A stretch of 64,000 bases of DNA, taken from ZC4RG30 sp035556135. Its GTDB lineage: Bacteria; Pseudomonadota; Gammaproteobacteria; Steroidobacterales; Steroidobacteraceae. Within the stretch, counting starts at the first letter, position 1. Every line of letters begins with the position of its first letter. The stretch is taken from positions 267,397-331,396 of the forward strand of contig DATMFO010000009.1 in the NCBI GenBank assembly GCA_035556135.1, in the 5' to 3' direction. Both the position numbers and the translations under genes were made by a program. Below, in pieces: positions 15,567-24,263 of this stretch. The notes beneath the pieces are model-generated. The model searched no databases, was not told the DNA's origin, and worked only from the letters and a program-made list of their open reading frames with translations.

Positions 15567-17315
15567 TCAGTCGCGCACGGGCTGCGCCGCGGCGATGCGG
15601 CGGTTGATGTTCCATTGTTGCGCGATGGTGAGGATGGTGTTGGTCACCCAGTACAGCACCAGGCCCGCGGGGAAGAAGGCGAACATCACCGACATCACCA
15701 GCGGCAGCACCATGAACACCTTGGCCTGCACCGGATCAGCCGGCGTGGGCTGCAGCTTGTACTGCAGGAACATGGCGCCGGCCATGATCACCGGCAGCAC
15801 GAAGTACGGGTCGCGCGAGGAGAGATCCTGCAGCCAGCCGAAGAACGGCGCCTGGCGCATCTCCACGCTCTCGAGCAGCACCCAGTAGAAGGCCAGGAAC
15901 ACGGGCAGCTGGATCAGCATGGGCAGGCAGCCGGCAGCCGGGTTCACCTTCTCTTTCTTGTAGAGCTCCATCATGGCTGCCCCAAGCTTCTGCCGGTCAT
16001 CCTTGTAGGTTTCCTGCAGCTGCTTCATGCGCGGGGCGACCAGCTTCATCTTGGCCATCGAGCGGCCGGAGGCCTCTGACAGCGGATAGAAGAGCAGCTT
16101 GAGCAGGAAGGTGATGGCGATGATGGCCAGGCCCCAGTTGTTGAAGACCACATGGGCCTTGTCCAGCAGCCAGAACAACGGGCGCGAGAGGAAAGTCAGT
16201 TTGCCGAAGTCCGCGGCACGCCCGAGCTCGGGGTGGATGGCGGTGAGCTGGCGCTGCAGCTTGGGGCCGACGAACAGCGTCTGCGTGATGGTGTCGGTCG
16301 CGCCGGCGGCGACAGTGCGCGTGGGGCCGACGTCGGTGGCCAGGAATTCGTTCTGGCGCACGCGCAGCGTGTAGTGATGCTTCTCGTCACCCGGCGGCAC
16401 GATCGCCGATACAAAGTGGTGCTCAAGCGCGGCGAACCAGCCACCGGTGAATTCCTGGTTGAAGCGCGCGTCGGACTCGTTGGTGATCTTCAGCTTCTCG
16501 TACTTCTTGCCGTCGTAGTAGGCGGGGCCGGTGAAGGAGTAGCTGTCGACGTTGAAATAGGAGCGCTTGAGCACCGGCATGTCGCGCTGGATCTGCGCAT
16601 AGGGCGCCACCGACCAGGCGCCTTCGCTGCCGTTCGTCACCTCGTACTTCACGTCGATGCGGTAGGAACCGCGCCTGAAGGTCAGGGTCTTGGTGACCTC
16701 GACCCCGGAGGGCGACTTCCAGGTGAAGGGCACGTGCAGCTCGTCCAGCCCCTCTTCGAGGCGGAAGCTGGTGAAAGGTGTCTCGAACAGCGCCAGGTGC
16801 GTGGGGAAGTCGCCGGCGCCCGCGCCGGTGAGACCGGTCTGCAGCACATATTCATCGCCGGGACCGTTGTCGCGCAGCAGGCGCACTACTTCGCTGCCGC
16901 CCTTGTGCACCGGGTACAGCAGCAGGTCGGCGCGCACCAGTTCGGCGCCACGCAGGCTGATGTCCACATCGAGTACGTCGGTGGTGACATTGAGCACGCC
17001 GGCGGCGGCATCGGAGGCGGGAGTCGCAACGGCGGCCGCAGCGGTCGGGACCGCTCCAGGGGCAGTGGCCTGCGGGACAGCGCCGTCGGCCGGGGTCGCG
17101 GCCGGCGTGGCAGCCGGGTTGCCGGCGCTTTCGCTGGTGGGCACCGTGGGCACGGCGGCGGCCAGCGGGTTGTCGCGTCTCTCCTGCTCGAGCGCGCGCT
17201 GGGCCTGGGCGGCCGCGGCGGCATCCTGCGCGCCGAACTCCTTTATCCACACTTGCACATTGACGATCAGGATCAGCGCCAGGCCGATCCACAGGGCAGC
17301 TCGCAGGTTTTTCAT
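15567..17315 (-). CDS. yidC: membrane protein insertase YidC
   Basis: 582 residues. An N-terminal anchor helix (about 5-24) is followed by a low-complexity Ala/Pro/Thr-rich linker (about 50-115), the large periplasmic beta domain of Gram-negative YidC (about 116-350), and the conserved five-helix insertase core, including the cytoplasmic hairpin region SMAKMKLVAPRMKQLQETY and the segment NPAAGCLPMLIQLPVF. It inserts and folds inner-membrane proteins alone or with SecYEG. It overlaps yidD by 4 bp (ATGA type), and mnmE follows after 18 bp. Confidence 0.98.
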   Translation of the reverse strand: MKNLRAALWIGLALILIVNVQVWIKEFGAQDAAAAAQAQRALEQERRDNPLAAAVPTVPTSESAGNPAATPAATPADGAVPQATAPGAVPTAAAAVATPASDAAAGVLNVTTDVLDVDISLRGAELVRADLLLYPVHKGGSEVVRLLRDNGPGDEYVLQTGLTGAGAGDFPTHLALFETPFTSFRLEEGLDELHVPFTWKSPSGVEVTKTLTFRRGSYRIDVKYEVTNGSEGAWSVAPYAQIQRDMPVLKRSYFNVDSYSFTGPAYYDGKKYEKLKITNESDARFNQEFTGGWFAALEHHFVSAIVPPGDEKHHYTLRVRQNEFLATDVGPTRTVAAGATDTITQTLFVGPKLQRQLTAIHPELGRAADFGKLTFLSRPLFWLLDKAHVVFNNWGLAIIAITFLLKLLFYPLSEASGRSMAKMKLVAPRMKQLQETYKDDRQKLGAAMMELYKKEKVNPAAGCLPMLIQLPVFLAFYWVLLESVEMRQAPFFGWLQDLSSRDPYFVLPVIMAGAMFLQYKLQPTPADPVQAKVFMVLPLVMSVMFAFFPAGLVLYWVTNTILTIAQQWNINRRIAAAQPVRD

Positions 17316-17521
17316 GGTACGGGGTCGATCCCGCCTTCATTGAAGGGGTGGCAACGCAGGATTCTTCGCGTCGTCAGGGACAGTCCCCTGACGGCGCCAT
17401 GTCTTTCGATCGCCTCCTGCGCGTAGCAGGAGCAGGTGGGGTGGAAGCGGCAGCATTGGCCCAGATGTGGGCTAATGAAGAGCTGGTACCCCTTGATTAT
17501 TGCGATCATGAAACGGCGCAT
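17312..17521 (-). CDS. yidD: membrane protein insertion efficiency factor YidD
   Basis: 69 residues. It has the family core YQLFISP, CRFHPTCSCYAQEAI and RILRCHPFNEGGIDPVP with the invariant Cys pattern. YidD is a small peripheral inner-membrane protein that aids YidC-dependent insertion. It overlaps rnpA by 16 bp upstream and yidC by 4 bp downstream, a compact translationally linked set. Confidence 0.96.
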   Translation of the reverse strand: MRRFMIAIIKGYQLFISPHLGQCCRFHPTCSCYAQEAIERHGAVRGLSLTTRRILRCHPFNEGGIDPVP

Positions 17522-17880
17522 CGTTCGCGGATCTTTTTCCAGAGTCCATCGAGGCTTTCGCGAAGCTGCGCATTATGCGCCGTCCGTGCCCCGTTGCGGG
17601 CTCCGACCACCAGGTCCAGCGCCGGCAGGCCGGCCGCCGCCAGGCGGAAGGATTCGCGCACTACCCTCTTCACACGGTTGCGCGCGACGGAATTGCCCAC
17701 GGCCTTGGCGCCGATGGAAAGACCCAGCCGGGCGTGGCCCAGCTCATTCGGTGCGGCGTTGACCGCAAAGCAGTCATCCACCACACGCTGGCGGCGCGAG
17801 TACACGGTGTTGAAAGCGGCTGACGACAGCAGCCGCTGGTGGCGGGCGAAACCCCGCCGGGCAGGCGCTGCGCCGCTCAT
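17506..17880 (-). CDS. rnpA: ribonuclease P protein component
   Basis: 124 residues. Basic protein subunit that helps the RNase P RNA cleave tRNA 5' leaders. The RNR signature is present as NSVARNRVKR (63-72), with the N-terminal substrate cleft beginning RGFARHQRLLSSAAF. It follows rpmH by 12 bp and overlaps yidD by 16 bp. Confidence 0.97.
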   Translation of the reverse strand: MSGAAPARRGFARHQRLLSSAAFNTVYSRRQRVVDDCFAVNAAPNELGHARLGLSIGAKAVGNSVARNRVKRVVRESFRLAAAGLPALDLVVGARNGARTAHNAQLRESLDGLWKKIRERCAVS

Positions 17881-17892
17881 GGCGCAGTCGCT

Positions 17893-18033
17893 TTAGGGGA
17901 TCAGGCGCTTGCGGCCCTTGGCGCGACGACGGGCCAGCACCTTGCGGCCGTCGGCGGTGGCCATGCGGGCACGGAAGCCGTGCGTGCGGACACGCTTGAT
18001 CTTGCTCGGCTGGTATGTGCGTTTCGTTGCCAT
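17893..18033 (-). CDS. rpmH: 50S ribosomal protein L34
   Basis: 46 residues beginning MATKRTYQPSKIKR and ending KGRKRLIP, the normal L34 length and sequence pattern (RTHGFRARMAT in the middle). A longer frame runs upstream of the ATG but encodes no L34-like residues. Co-transcribed with rnpA, divergent from dnaA. Confidence 0.98.
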   Translation of the reverse strand: MATKRTYQPSKIKRVRTHGFRARMATADGRKVLARRRAKGRKRLIP

Positions 18034-18233
18034 GGCGCTTGAAGGTCGGAAAAATGGGTGCGGCAGGGTACGCAGGGCGGTCGGTGAAGTCAACCGCCGA
18101 TCGCTGAAGCGGGGAATCTGGCCTCGCGGCAGTGGTGGCCGATTGCAGTATGGCATCTCCCGGCGGGGCGAGTAGACTCGCCCTCCCCCCACGACTGCCA
18201 TCGCCACCAAGAGCGACGAGCCCAAGTATTTCC
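18034..18233. promoter_or_regulatory. rpmH-dnaA divergent leader with hairpin
   Basis: A 200-bp gap between divergent rpmH and dnaA. A GGGCGAG-taga-CTCGCCC hairpin (18166-18183) sits about 50 bases before the dnaA start and has no U-tract; it would fall in or near the dnaA leader. I saw no good match to the DnaA box here, unlike the dnaA-dnaN gap. Confidence 0.4.
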
Positions 18234-19595
18234 ATGTCCGAGCTGTGGCCCCAGGTGCTCTCGCACCTCAGCAACGAACTGCCGGAGCAGCAGGTGAATA
18301 CCTGGCTGCGGCCGCTGCAGGCGGTGCAGGAAGACGGCGTGCTGCGGCTGCTGGCGCCGAACCGTTTTGCGGTGGACTGGGTGCAGAGCAATGCGGCCGA
18401 GCGCATCGGGTCGCTGCTGCGTGGCACGCCTGGCGGGAACCTGCGGTTGGTGGTGGAGATCGGTTCGCGCACGGTGAGCGCGCCGGTGAATGGCAATGGC
18501 CAGGATGGCGCGCATGGCGGCAACGGTGCAGCGCCGGCGGCGAAGCGCCCTGCCCCGCAGTCCAGCTACCAGGTTGGCGCGCGGATGAATCCGGAATCCA
18601 CCTTCGACCGTTTCGTCGAGGGCAAGAGCAACCACTTCGCGAAGGCCGCGGCCATGCAGGTGGCGGAGAATCCCGGCCGCGCCTACAACCCGCTGTTCAT
18701 CTACGGGGGCACGGGCCTGGGCAAGACGCACCTGATGCAGGCCGTGGGACATGTGATCCGCGAGCGTGATCCTTCCGCGCGCATCGCCTACGTGCACTCC
18801 GAGCGGTTCGTGGACAACATGGTGCAGGCCCTGCGCCACAACACCATGAACGAGTTCAAGACGGCGTACCGTTCGCTGTCGGCGCTGCTCATCGACGATA
18901 TCCAGTTCTTCGCCAACAAGACGCAGTCGCAGGAAGAGTTCTTCCACACCTTCAACGCACTGTTCGAAGGCCAGGCGCAGATCATCCTCACTTCGGACCG
19001 GTATCCCAAGGAGATTCCGGGGCTGGAGGAAAGGCTCAAATCACGCTTCGGCTGGGGTCTTTCGGTGGCCATCGAGCCGCCGGAGCTGGAGACTTCCGTA
19101 GCCATCCTGATCAGCAAGGCGCAGGACGCAGGCCTTTCGCTGCCGGAGGAAGTGGCGTTCTTCGTTGCCAAGCGCATCCGTTCGAACGTGCGCGAGCTCG
19201 AGGGTGCGCTGAGGCGCATCGTGGCCAACGCCCGCTTCACCGGGCAACCGGTCACGCTGGACTTCGCCCGCGAGGCGCTGAAGGACCTGCTGAACCTGCA
19301 GGCGCGCCTGGTGACCATCGAGAACATCCAGAAGACGGTGGCGGATTATTTCAAGCTGCGGATGTCTGACCTGCTGTCCGAGAAGCGCAGCCGTTCACTG
19401 GCACGCCCGCGGCAGATCGCGATGACGCTGGCGCGTGAGCTCACGCAGCTGTCACTGCCGGAGATCGGCCAGGCCTTCGGTGGTCGTGACCACACCACGG
19501 TGATGCATGCCTGCCAGCGTGTGCAGGGATTGCAGGAAGCAGACACGCGGGTGCGCGAGGATTATTCAAACCTGGTGAGGATCCTCACGGGTTGA
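18234..19595 (+). CDS. dnaA: chromosomal replication initiator DnaA
   Basis: 453 residues from the ATG at 18234 (MSELWPQVLSHL); this start matches the conserved DnaA N-terminus, while a 34-residue upstream extension does not. Domain I (about 1-80) is followed by a short linker, the AAA+ domain with GGTGLGKT (158-165) and LLIDDIQFF (218-226), and the C-terminal DNA-binding domain with GGRDHTTVMHA (about 416-426). It initiates replication by binding DnaA boxes, a cluster of which lies directly downstream. Confidence 0.98.
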   Translation: MSELWPQVLSHLSNELPEQQVNTWLRPLQAVQEDGVLRLLAPNRFAVDWVQSNAAERIGSLLRGTPGGNLRLVVEIGSRTVSAPVNGNGQDGAHGGNGAAPAAKRPAPQSSYQVGARMNPESTFDRFVEGKSNHFAKAAAMQVAENPGRAYNPLFIYGGTGLGKTHLMQAVGHVIRERDPSARIAYVHSERFVDNMVQALRHNTMNEFKTAYRSLSALLIDDIQFFANKTQSQEEFFHTFNALFEGQAQIILTSDRYPKEIPGLEERLKSRFGWGLSVAIEPPELETSVAILISKAQDAGLSLPEEVAFFVAKRIRSNVRELEGALRRIVANARFTGQPVTLDFAREALKDLLNLQARLVTIENIQKTVADYFKLRMSDLLSEKRSRSLARPRQIAMTLARELTQLSLPEIGQAFGGRDHTTVMHACQRVQGLQEADTRVREDYSNLVRILTG

Positions 19596-19841
19596 TGGAG
19601 GCGCTCGCGCCTGTGGACAAGCCTGTGAATGACCCTGTGGACAAGCCTGGGGAAAAACAGGGAGTTGTTTTGGGGATGGATTACCCACAGGGCGCCAACA
19701 AGTCGCGGGCGGTCAATCCCCGACATTGTCGTGACCGTTTTGATGCGCAAGGGCATGTTCCACAAGGGCGAAAGTGTTTATCCTCACTGTCCACAGGCCT
19801 AATCACGACAGTGATTATTTGAATTCCAAGAAGGTTCTTTC
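19596..19841. other. DnaA-box cluster, candidate oriC (dnaA-dnaN gap)
   Basis: Two exact TGTGGACAA boxes (19612-19620 and 19636-19644; reverse complement TTGTCCACA) are followed by near matches TTACCCACA (19681-19689), TTATCCTCA (19778-19786) and CTGTCCACA (19787-19795), plus a weaker TGTTCCACA at 19756-19764. An AT-richer stretch with a dyad TAATCAC-gaca-GTGATTA (19800-19817) lies next to dnaN and could be the unwinding element or part of the dnaN promoter. Position and box density fit an origin. DnaA autoregulation of dnaN is the alternative. The AGAAGG ribosome-binding site of dnaN is at the end. Confidence 0.6.
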
Positions 19842-20945
19842 ATGAAGTTCAGCGCGACACGCGAGCAGATCCTGGGACCGCTGCAGTCCGTCATCGGTGT
19901 GGTCGAACGCAAGCAGACCATGCCGGTGCTGGCGAATGTGCTGCTGGCCGTGAAAGGCAACCGCCTGTCCGTCACCGGCACAGACCTCGAGGTCGAGCTG
20001 GTCGCTTCGGGTGAGGTGAACGTGGCGCAGCCGGGCGAGATCACGGTGCCCGGTCGCAAGCTGCTCGATATCGCCAAGTCGCTGCCGGAAAAGGCGGCGG
20101 TCACGGTGACCATCGACGGAGAGAAGCTGAAGGTCACGGCCGGGCGCAGCCGGTTCACGCTGTCCACTCTGGCCGCGACGGAGTTCCCGGTGGTGGAGTC
20201 GGTGAATGCCACCCAGACCATCTCGCTGCCGCAGGCCGAGCTCGGCCGGCTGATCGGCAAGACGCATTTCTCGATGGCGCAGCAGGACGTGCGCTACTAC
20301 CTGAACGGCACTTTGCTTGAAACGGACGGGAAAACGCTTCGAATGGTGGCGACTGACGGCCATCGTCTGGCAATTGCAGAGACCACGCTGGCCGATGCGG
20401 CGAAGAACGTGCAGGCCCAGCAGGTCATCGTGCCCCGGAAGGGTGTGCTGGAGCTGCAGCGCATCCTTGGCTCCAGCGGGGAAGTGGAGATCCAGATCGG
20501 AACCAACCACATTCGGCTGCAGATTGGCGACATTCGATTCACTTCGAAGCTCATTGATGGCAAGTTTCCGGAATATGGGCGCGTAATCCCGGCCAGTCCC
20601 GGCAAGATCGTCGTGGTAGAGCGCGATTCCATTCGTGCGGCGCTGCAGCGAACCGCGATTCTCTCCAATGAGAAATACCGCGGGGTGCGGGTCAGCCTGG
20701 CCAAAAATTCCGTGAAGCTGCAGGCCCACAATCCCGAGCAGGAAGAGGCGCAGGACGAGGTCGAGGTCGACTACAGCGGTGAAGAGCTGGAGATCGGTTT
20801 CAACGTCACCTACCTGCTCGATGCACTGGCGGCAGTCGATACCGAATCGGTGGAGATCGGGCTCACCGACGCGAACAGCAGCTGCCTGATCCGCTCGCCA
20901 GGGACTACGGCTTCCCGCTACGTTGTCATGCCGATGCGGCTGTAG
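19842..20945 (+). CDS. dnaN: DNA polymerase III beta sliding clamp
   Basis: 367 residues beginning MKFSATREQILGPLQ, three clamp domains in tandem, ending VVMPMRL as typical beta clamps do. It forms a dimeric ring that holds DNA polymerase III and repair polymerases on DNA. It follows the DnaA-box cluster and precedes recF by 15 bp, so the two are probably one transcript. Confidence 0.98.
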   Translation: MKFSATREQILGPLQSVIGVVERKQTMPVLANVLLAVKGNRLSVTGTDLEVELVASGEVNVAQPGEITVPGRKLLDIAKSLPEKAAVTVTIDGEKLKVTAGRSRFTLSTLAATEFPVVESVNATQTISLPQAELGRLIGKTHFSMAQQDVRYYLNGTLLETDGKTLRMVATDGHRLAIAETTLADAAKNVQAQQVIVPRKGVLELQRILGSSGEVEIQIGTNHIRLQIGDIRFTSKLIDGKFPEYGRVIPASPGKIVVVERDSIRAALQRTAILSNEKYRGVRVSLAKNSVKLQAHNPEQEEAQDEVEVDYSGEELEIGFNVTYLLDALAAVDTESVEIGLTDANSSCLIRSPGTTASRYVVMPMRL

Positions 20946-20960
20946 GCCGCATTTCCGCCA

Positions 20961-22016
20961 GTGAGCCTGGCGTCGCTCCGCATCCGTGACCTTCGCTGCC
21001 TGGCGGAGGCGGAGCTTTTCTTCGGGCCTCGCCTTAACCTCATCCACGGCCCCAATGGGTCCGGGAAAACTTCCATCCTGGAAGCGGCGTTCCTCATCGG
21101 GCGAGGGCGGTCCTTCCGCAGCCGGCATACCGAAACCCTGATCAGGCGAGGCAGCGAGGCGCTGCAGGTCTTCGCCGAGACAGTAGATCCGCCTCATCGC
21201 ATCGGCTTCGAGTACCGCCGCGAGCAGTCGTACGTCGCGCGGGTGGATGGGGCTGACGCAGGTGGGCTCGCCGAACTGCCTCGCTCCTTGTTCGTGGAAG
21301 CCATCGATCCGGAGGTGCATAGGCTGGTGGAAGGCGCGCCGGGCGAGCGCCGGAGATGGCTGGACTGGGGAGTGTTCCACGTGGAACCTCTGTTCCTGGA
21401 AAGCTGGCAGCGATTCAGCCGGGCGCTTCGCCAGCGCAACGCGGCGCTGAAGGCGGGGCAGGATCCGAGGTCGTGGGAAGGTGAGTTGGCAGTTCAGGGT
21501 GAGGCTGTGGCGCAGGCGAGGGGTCTCTGGTTTGAGCGGCTCAAGCCGTTGCTGTCCGACGCCATTCAGCGGCTCGCCAACCTGGATGTGGAACTCAGCT
21601 ACTACCGCGGCTGGGGCGCCGACCGGTCACTGTCCGCAGCACTTGAACAGGGGCTCGAGCGGGACAGGGAAAGGGGCTCCACCCTGTCGGGACCCCAGCG
21701 GGCCGATGTGTTGCTGCGGGTGGCGGGCAAGGCGGCAAAGGAATCGCTCTCGCGCGGACAGCAGAAACTGGTGGCCGCTGCAATGGTTCTCGCATTGCTG
21801 CGCGCACTGAAGGAGGAGGGCGCGCCAACCGCAACCCTTCTCCTGGACGATCCCGCTGCGGAACTGGATGCCGGAAGGTTGGGCGCCCTGGTGTCCATGG
21901 TCCAAAGCCTGGACTGCCAGCTGATCATCACCAGTCTGGAATCCGACCGCGCCCCGTTCGGTCATCCCGAAAGGATGTTCCACGTGGAACGTGGCGAGGT
22001 GCGGTCAGTAGTGTAG
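20961..22016 (+). CDS. recF: DNA replication/repair protein RecF
   Basis: 351 residues with a GTG start 15 bp after dnaN. SMC/ABC-type ATPase: Walker A GPNGSGKT (30-37), signature LSRGQQKL (about 264-271) and Walker B LLLDDPAAELD (about 294-304). It loads RecA at gapped DNA through RecOR. The coding sequence contains two palindromes of parS type; both are read as F-H-V-E, so the protein sequence tolerates them. Confidence 0.96.
   Translation: MSLASLRIRDLRCLAEAELFFGPRLNLIHGPNGSGKTSILEAAFLIGRGRSFRSRHTETLIRRGSEALQVFAETVDPPHRIGFEYRREQSYVARVDGADAGGLAELPRSLFVEAIDPEVHRLVEGAPGERRRWLDWGVFHVEPLFLESWQRFSRALRQRNAALKAGQDPRSWEGELAVQGEAVAQARGLWFERLKPLLSDAIQRLANLDVELSYYRGWGADRSLSAALEQGLERDRERGSTLSGPQRADVLLRVAGKAAKESLSRGQQKLVAAAMVLALLRALKEEGAPTATLLLDDPAAELDAGRLGALVSMVQSLDCQLIITSLESDRAPFGHPERMFHVERGEVRSVV
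21373..21388. other. parS-type ParB-binding palindrome (site 1, inside recF)
   Basis: TGTTCCACGTGGAACC: a near-perfect 16-bp palindrome with CACGTG centre, matching the known parS variants of pseudomonads (TGTTCCACGTGGAAC). It lies about 1.6 kb from the candidate origin, where parS sites cluster. ParA/ParB genes are not in the window. Confidence 0.75.
21976..21991. other. parS-type ParB-binding palindrome (site 2, 3' end of recF)
   Basis: TGTTCCACGTGGAACG: the same 15-base core as site 1, 603 bp away and still within recF codons. Two identical cores in one gene are hard to explain by protein coding alone. Confidence 0.75.
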
Positions 22017-22050
22017 AAAGGAATCTGCCGGCAAAAGCGCCAAAGATGGG

Positions 22051-24201
22051 CTAATTTGCGGCGATCAGTGAGGTATTTTCGGCCACCAACCTGTGTATCA
22101 GGGTCACCAGCGCGTTCGGGCTGTATGGCTTGGTCAAATGCTCCTGGAAGCCCGCATCCAAGGCCCGCTTCCTGTCCTCCAGCCGGGTATATGCCGTCAC
22201 CGCCACCGCCGGGAGCTGGCTGGCGTCCAGTCCCAGCTCGTGGCGGACGATGCGCAGGAACTGGTTGCCGTCCAGGGCAGGCAGGCCGATATCGCTGACC
22301 AGCACGTCGAATGACCCACCGGGCTTCGCTTCCCTGAGCCGTGTCAGCGCCTCCGCGGCTGTACCCACCGCCGTCACCTGCGCGCCATGCTCCTCCAGGA
22401 TCCGCTTCAGGACCTCGCGCATCTCCGCCTGGTCCTCCACGACCAGGACGCGCACACCCCCGAGTGAGTGCACACCCGGACTGGCCGGCGTGACCTCCAC
22501 GTTGTGGCCTGACGCACTCCCCACACGCTCCGGCAGCGTCACCACGAAACGCGAACCCAGGCCACGACCCTCACTCTCCGCGCGGATGGTGCCGCCGTGC
22601 AGCTCCACGATCTGTCGGGCGATCGACAGGCCCAGTCCCAGCCCGCCATAGCCACGTGAGCGCGCGAAGTCCGCCTGGCGGAAGCGGTCGAAGACATGCG
22701 GCAGCAGGCTGGCGTCGATCCCCTGGCCGGTATCGCGCACCTCGATGGTGTATCGCCCCGCGTCGGGCTTCGCGCAGGAAAGCGAGATGGTGCCGCCGCG
22801 AGGGGTGAACTTGACGGCATTCGACAGCAGGTTGTCCACCACCTGCCGCAGGCGCGTACCGTCAGCCTGGATCGGCGCCGGTCCCGGCAACGGATGCCAG
22901 GCGAGGGTAATGCCACGGCCCTCGACCGACGGCAGCATGCTGGCGTGAACCGAGGCGAGCAGCTCGTTGAGATCCAGCGCCTCCGGCTCCAGTTCGAACT
23001 TGCCATTGGTCAGCCGACAGCTGTCCATCAGGCCTGAAATCAGGCGGCCGAGCGAGACGGCGTTCTCGCTGATCACCGCCAGGCCTTTCTGCAGCATCTG
23101 CTCGTCCTTCACGAACTGCGTACGCAGCAGCCGCGACCAGGCCACGATGTTTGCCAGCGGGGTGCGCAGCTCATGCGAGACCGTGACGAGGAATTCGTCC
23201 TTGGCGTGCATGGCGCGATCCACCTCGCAACGCGCCACACGCTCGGCGTCGAGCAGCCGGGTACTGTCGGCAGCCAGCGTGCGGCAGCGCCGCTCGCTCT
23301 CGCGCAGTGCCGCCTCGCTCATCACGCGCTGGGTGATGTCGTCGAAGATGATGGCCACGCGCCGCTGCTGCGGCTCCCCGACGCGGAAGGCATAGACCTC
23401 GTACCAGTGCCCCAGGGACGCAGCCGGCAATTCGAAGCGCGCCGGCTCGCCACTGCGGGCGATGCGGCCGTATACGTCAAACCAGTGCTGCTCGAGTTGC
23501 GGTGTGAGCTCGCGGGCACGCCGCCCGACCGCGTTGTGCAGGCCGGTGTGGCGTTCAAAGGCGATGTTGGTCTCCAGGTAGCGGTAGTCCAGCACGTGCT
23601 GCGCGCTGTCGAACAGCACCTCGATGATGCAGAAGCCCTCGTCGATGGAGTTGAACAGGCGCCGGTACTTCTGCTCGCTCTGCCGCAGCTGCGCCAGCGA
23701 GCGTGCCTGCTCCACCGCCTGCCAGGTGCGTTCACCGGTTTCACCAATGAGCGAAATCTCTGATTCCGTCCAGTGGCGCGGCGAGGTCTGGTGGACGTAC
23801 AGCGCAGCCACCATCTGCGCCTGCCGCACAAGCCGGTAGACCACGGCGGACCGGATATCCAGCGCCGCCTGGGATGGCGGGATCAGCTGCGCAACGGCCT
23901 GCGGTTCGACCAGCGCATCATCGATGGCGGAGACCTGCTGGGTGGCAGCCTCAACCTTCCAGGAGCCGAGCAGGGCGGCAATACCCGGACGCCGCCATTC
24001 CCCCAGAATGCGCAGCGCCTCACCCTCCGAATCGATCTCGGCATATCCCACCCGATCCACACCCAGACGCTCGCCCAGCAGGCGAACCGCGGCAAGCTGG
24101 ATCTCGATGGGATCGCTGATGCAGCGCAGGTGATCGGACAGGCCAAGCAGGAACTCCAGCTGCTCCAGGTGGTCGCGCGGCACTGTGGACGTCGCGAGCA
24201 T
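22051..24201 (-). CDS. hybrid sensor histidine kinase/response regulator (GAF-PAS-HisKA-HATPase-REC)
   Basis: 716 residues with no membrane helix, so a soluble kinase. GAF domain (about 20-170), PAS domain (about 178-305), HisKA with VSHELRTPL (phospho-His near 343), HATPase with DNLLSNAVKF, DTGQGID and GLGLGLSIARQIV, then a C-terminal receiver with LVVEDQ and the phospho-acceptor in VSDIGLPALDG (Asp near 634). It is a phosphorelay sensor of a diffusible or metabolic signal; no DNA-binding output is present. It follows the Crp-type regulator by 62 bp on the same strand, and the pair lies antisense between recF and gyrB. Confidence 0.93.
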   Translation of the reverse strand: MLATSTVPRDHLEQLEFLLGLSDHLRCISDPIEIQLAAVRLLGERLGVDRVGYAEIDSEGEALRILGEWRRPGIAALLGSWKVEAATQQVSAIDDALVEPQAVAQLIPPSQAALDIRSAVVYRLVRQAQMVAALYVHQTSPRHWTESEISLIGETGERTWQAVEQARSLAQLRQSEQKYRRLFNSIDEGFCIIEVLFDSAQHVLDYRYLETNIAFERHTGLHNAVGRRARELTPQLEQHWFDVYGRIARSGEPARFELPAASLGHWYEVYAFRVGEPQQRRVAIIFDDITQRVMSEAALRESERRCRTLAADSTRLLDAERVARCEVDRAMHAKDEFLVTVSHELRTPLANIVAWSRLLRTQFVKDEQMLQKGLAVISENAVSLGRLISGLMDSCRLTNGKFELEPEALDLNELLASVHASMLPSVEGRGITLAWHPLPGPAPIQADGTRLRQVVDNLLSNAVKFTPRGGTISLSCAKPDAGRYTIEVRDTGQGIDASLLPHVFDRFRQADFARSRGYGGLGLGLSIARQIVELHGGTIRAESEGRGLGSRFVVTLPERVGSASGHNVEVTPASPGVHSLGGVRVLVVEDQAEMREVLKRILEEHGAQVTAVGTAAEALTRLREAKPGGSFDVLVSDIGLPALDGNQFLRIVRHELGLDASQLPAVAVTAYTRLEDRKRALDAGFQEHLTKPYSPNALVTLIHRLVAENTSLIAAN

Positions 24202-24263
24202 TTGTTCTTCTCCGTGGGGCGCAGATCATCGCGCGCGCCCACGGACCTGCGCACTAACCTGCA

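Noticed and set aside
19815..21380. 521-codon antisense frame over dnaN and recF
   Set aside because: dnaN and recF are certain; the antisense product has no family features.
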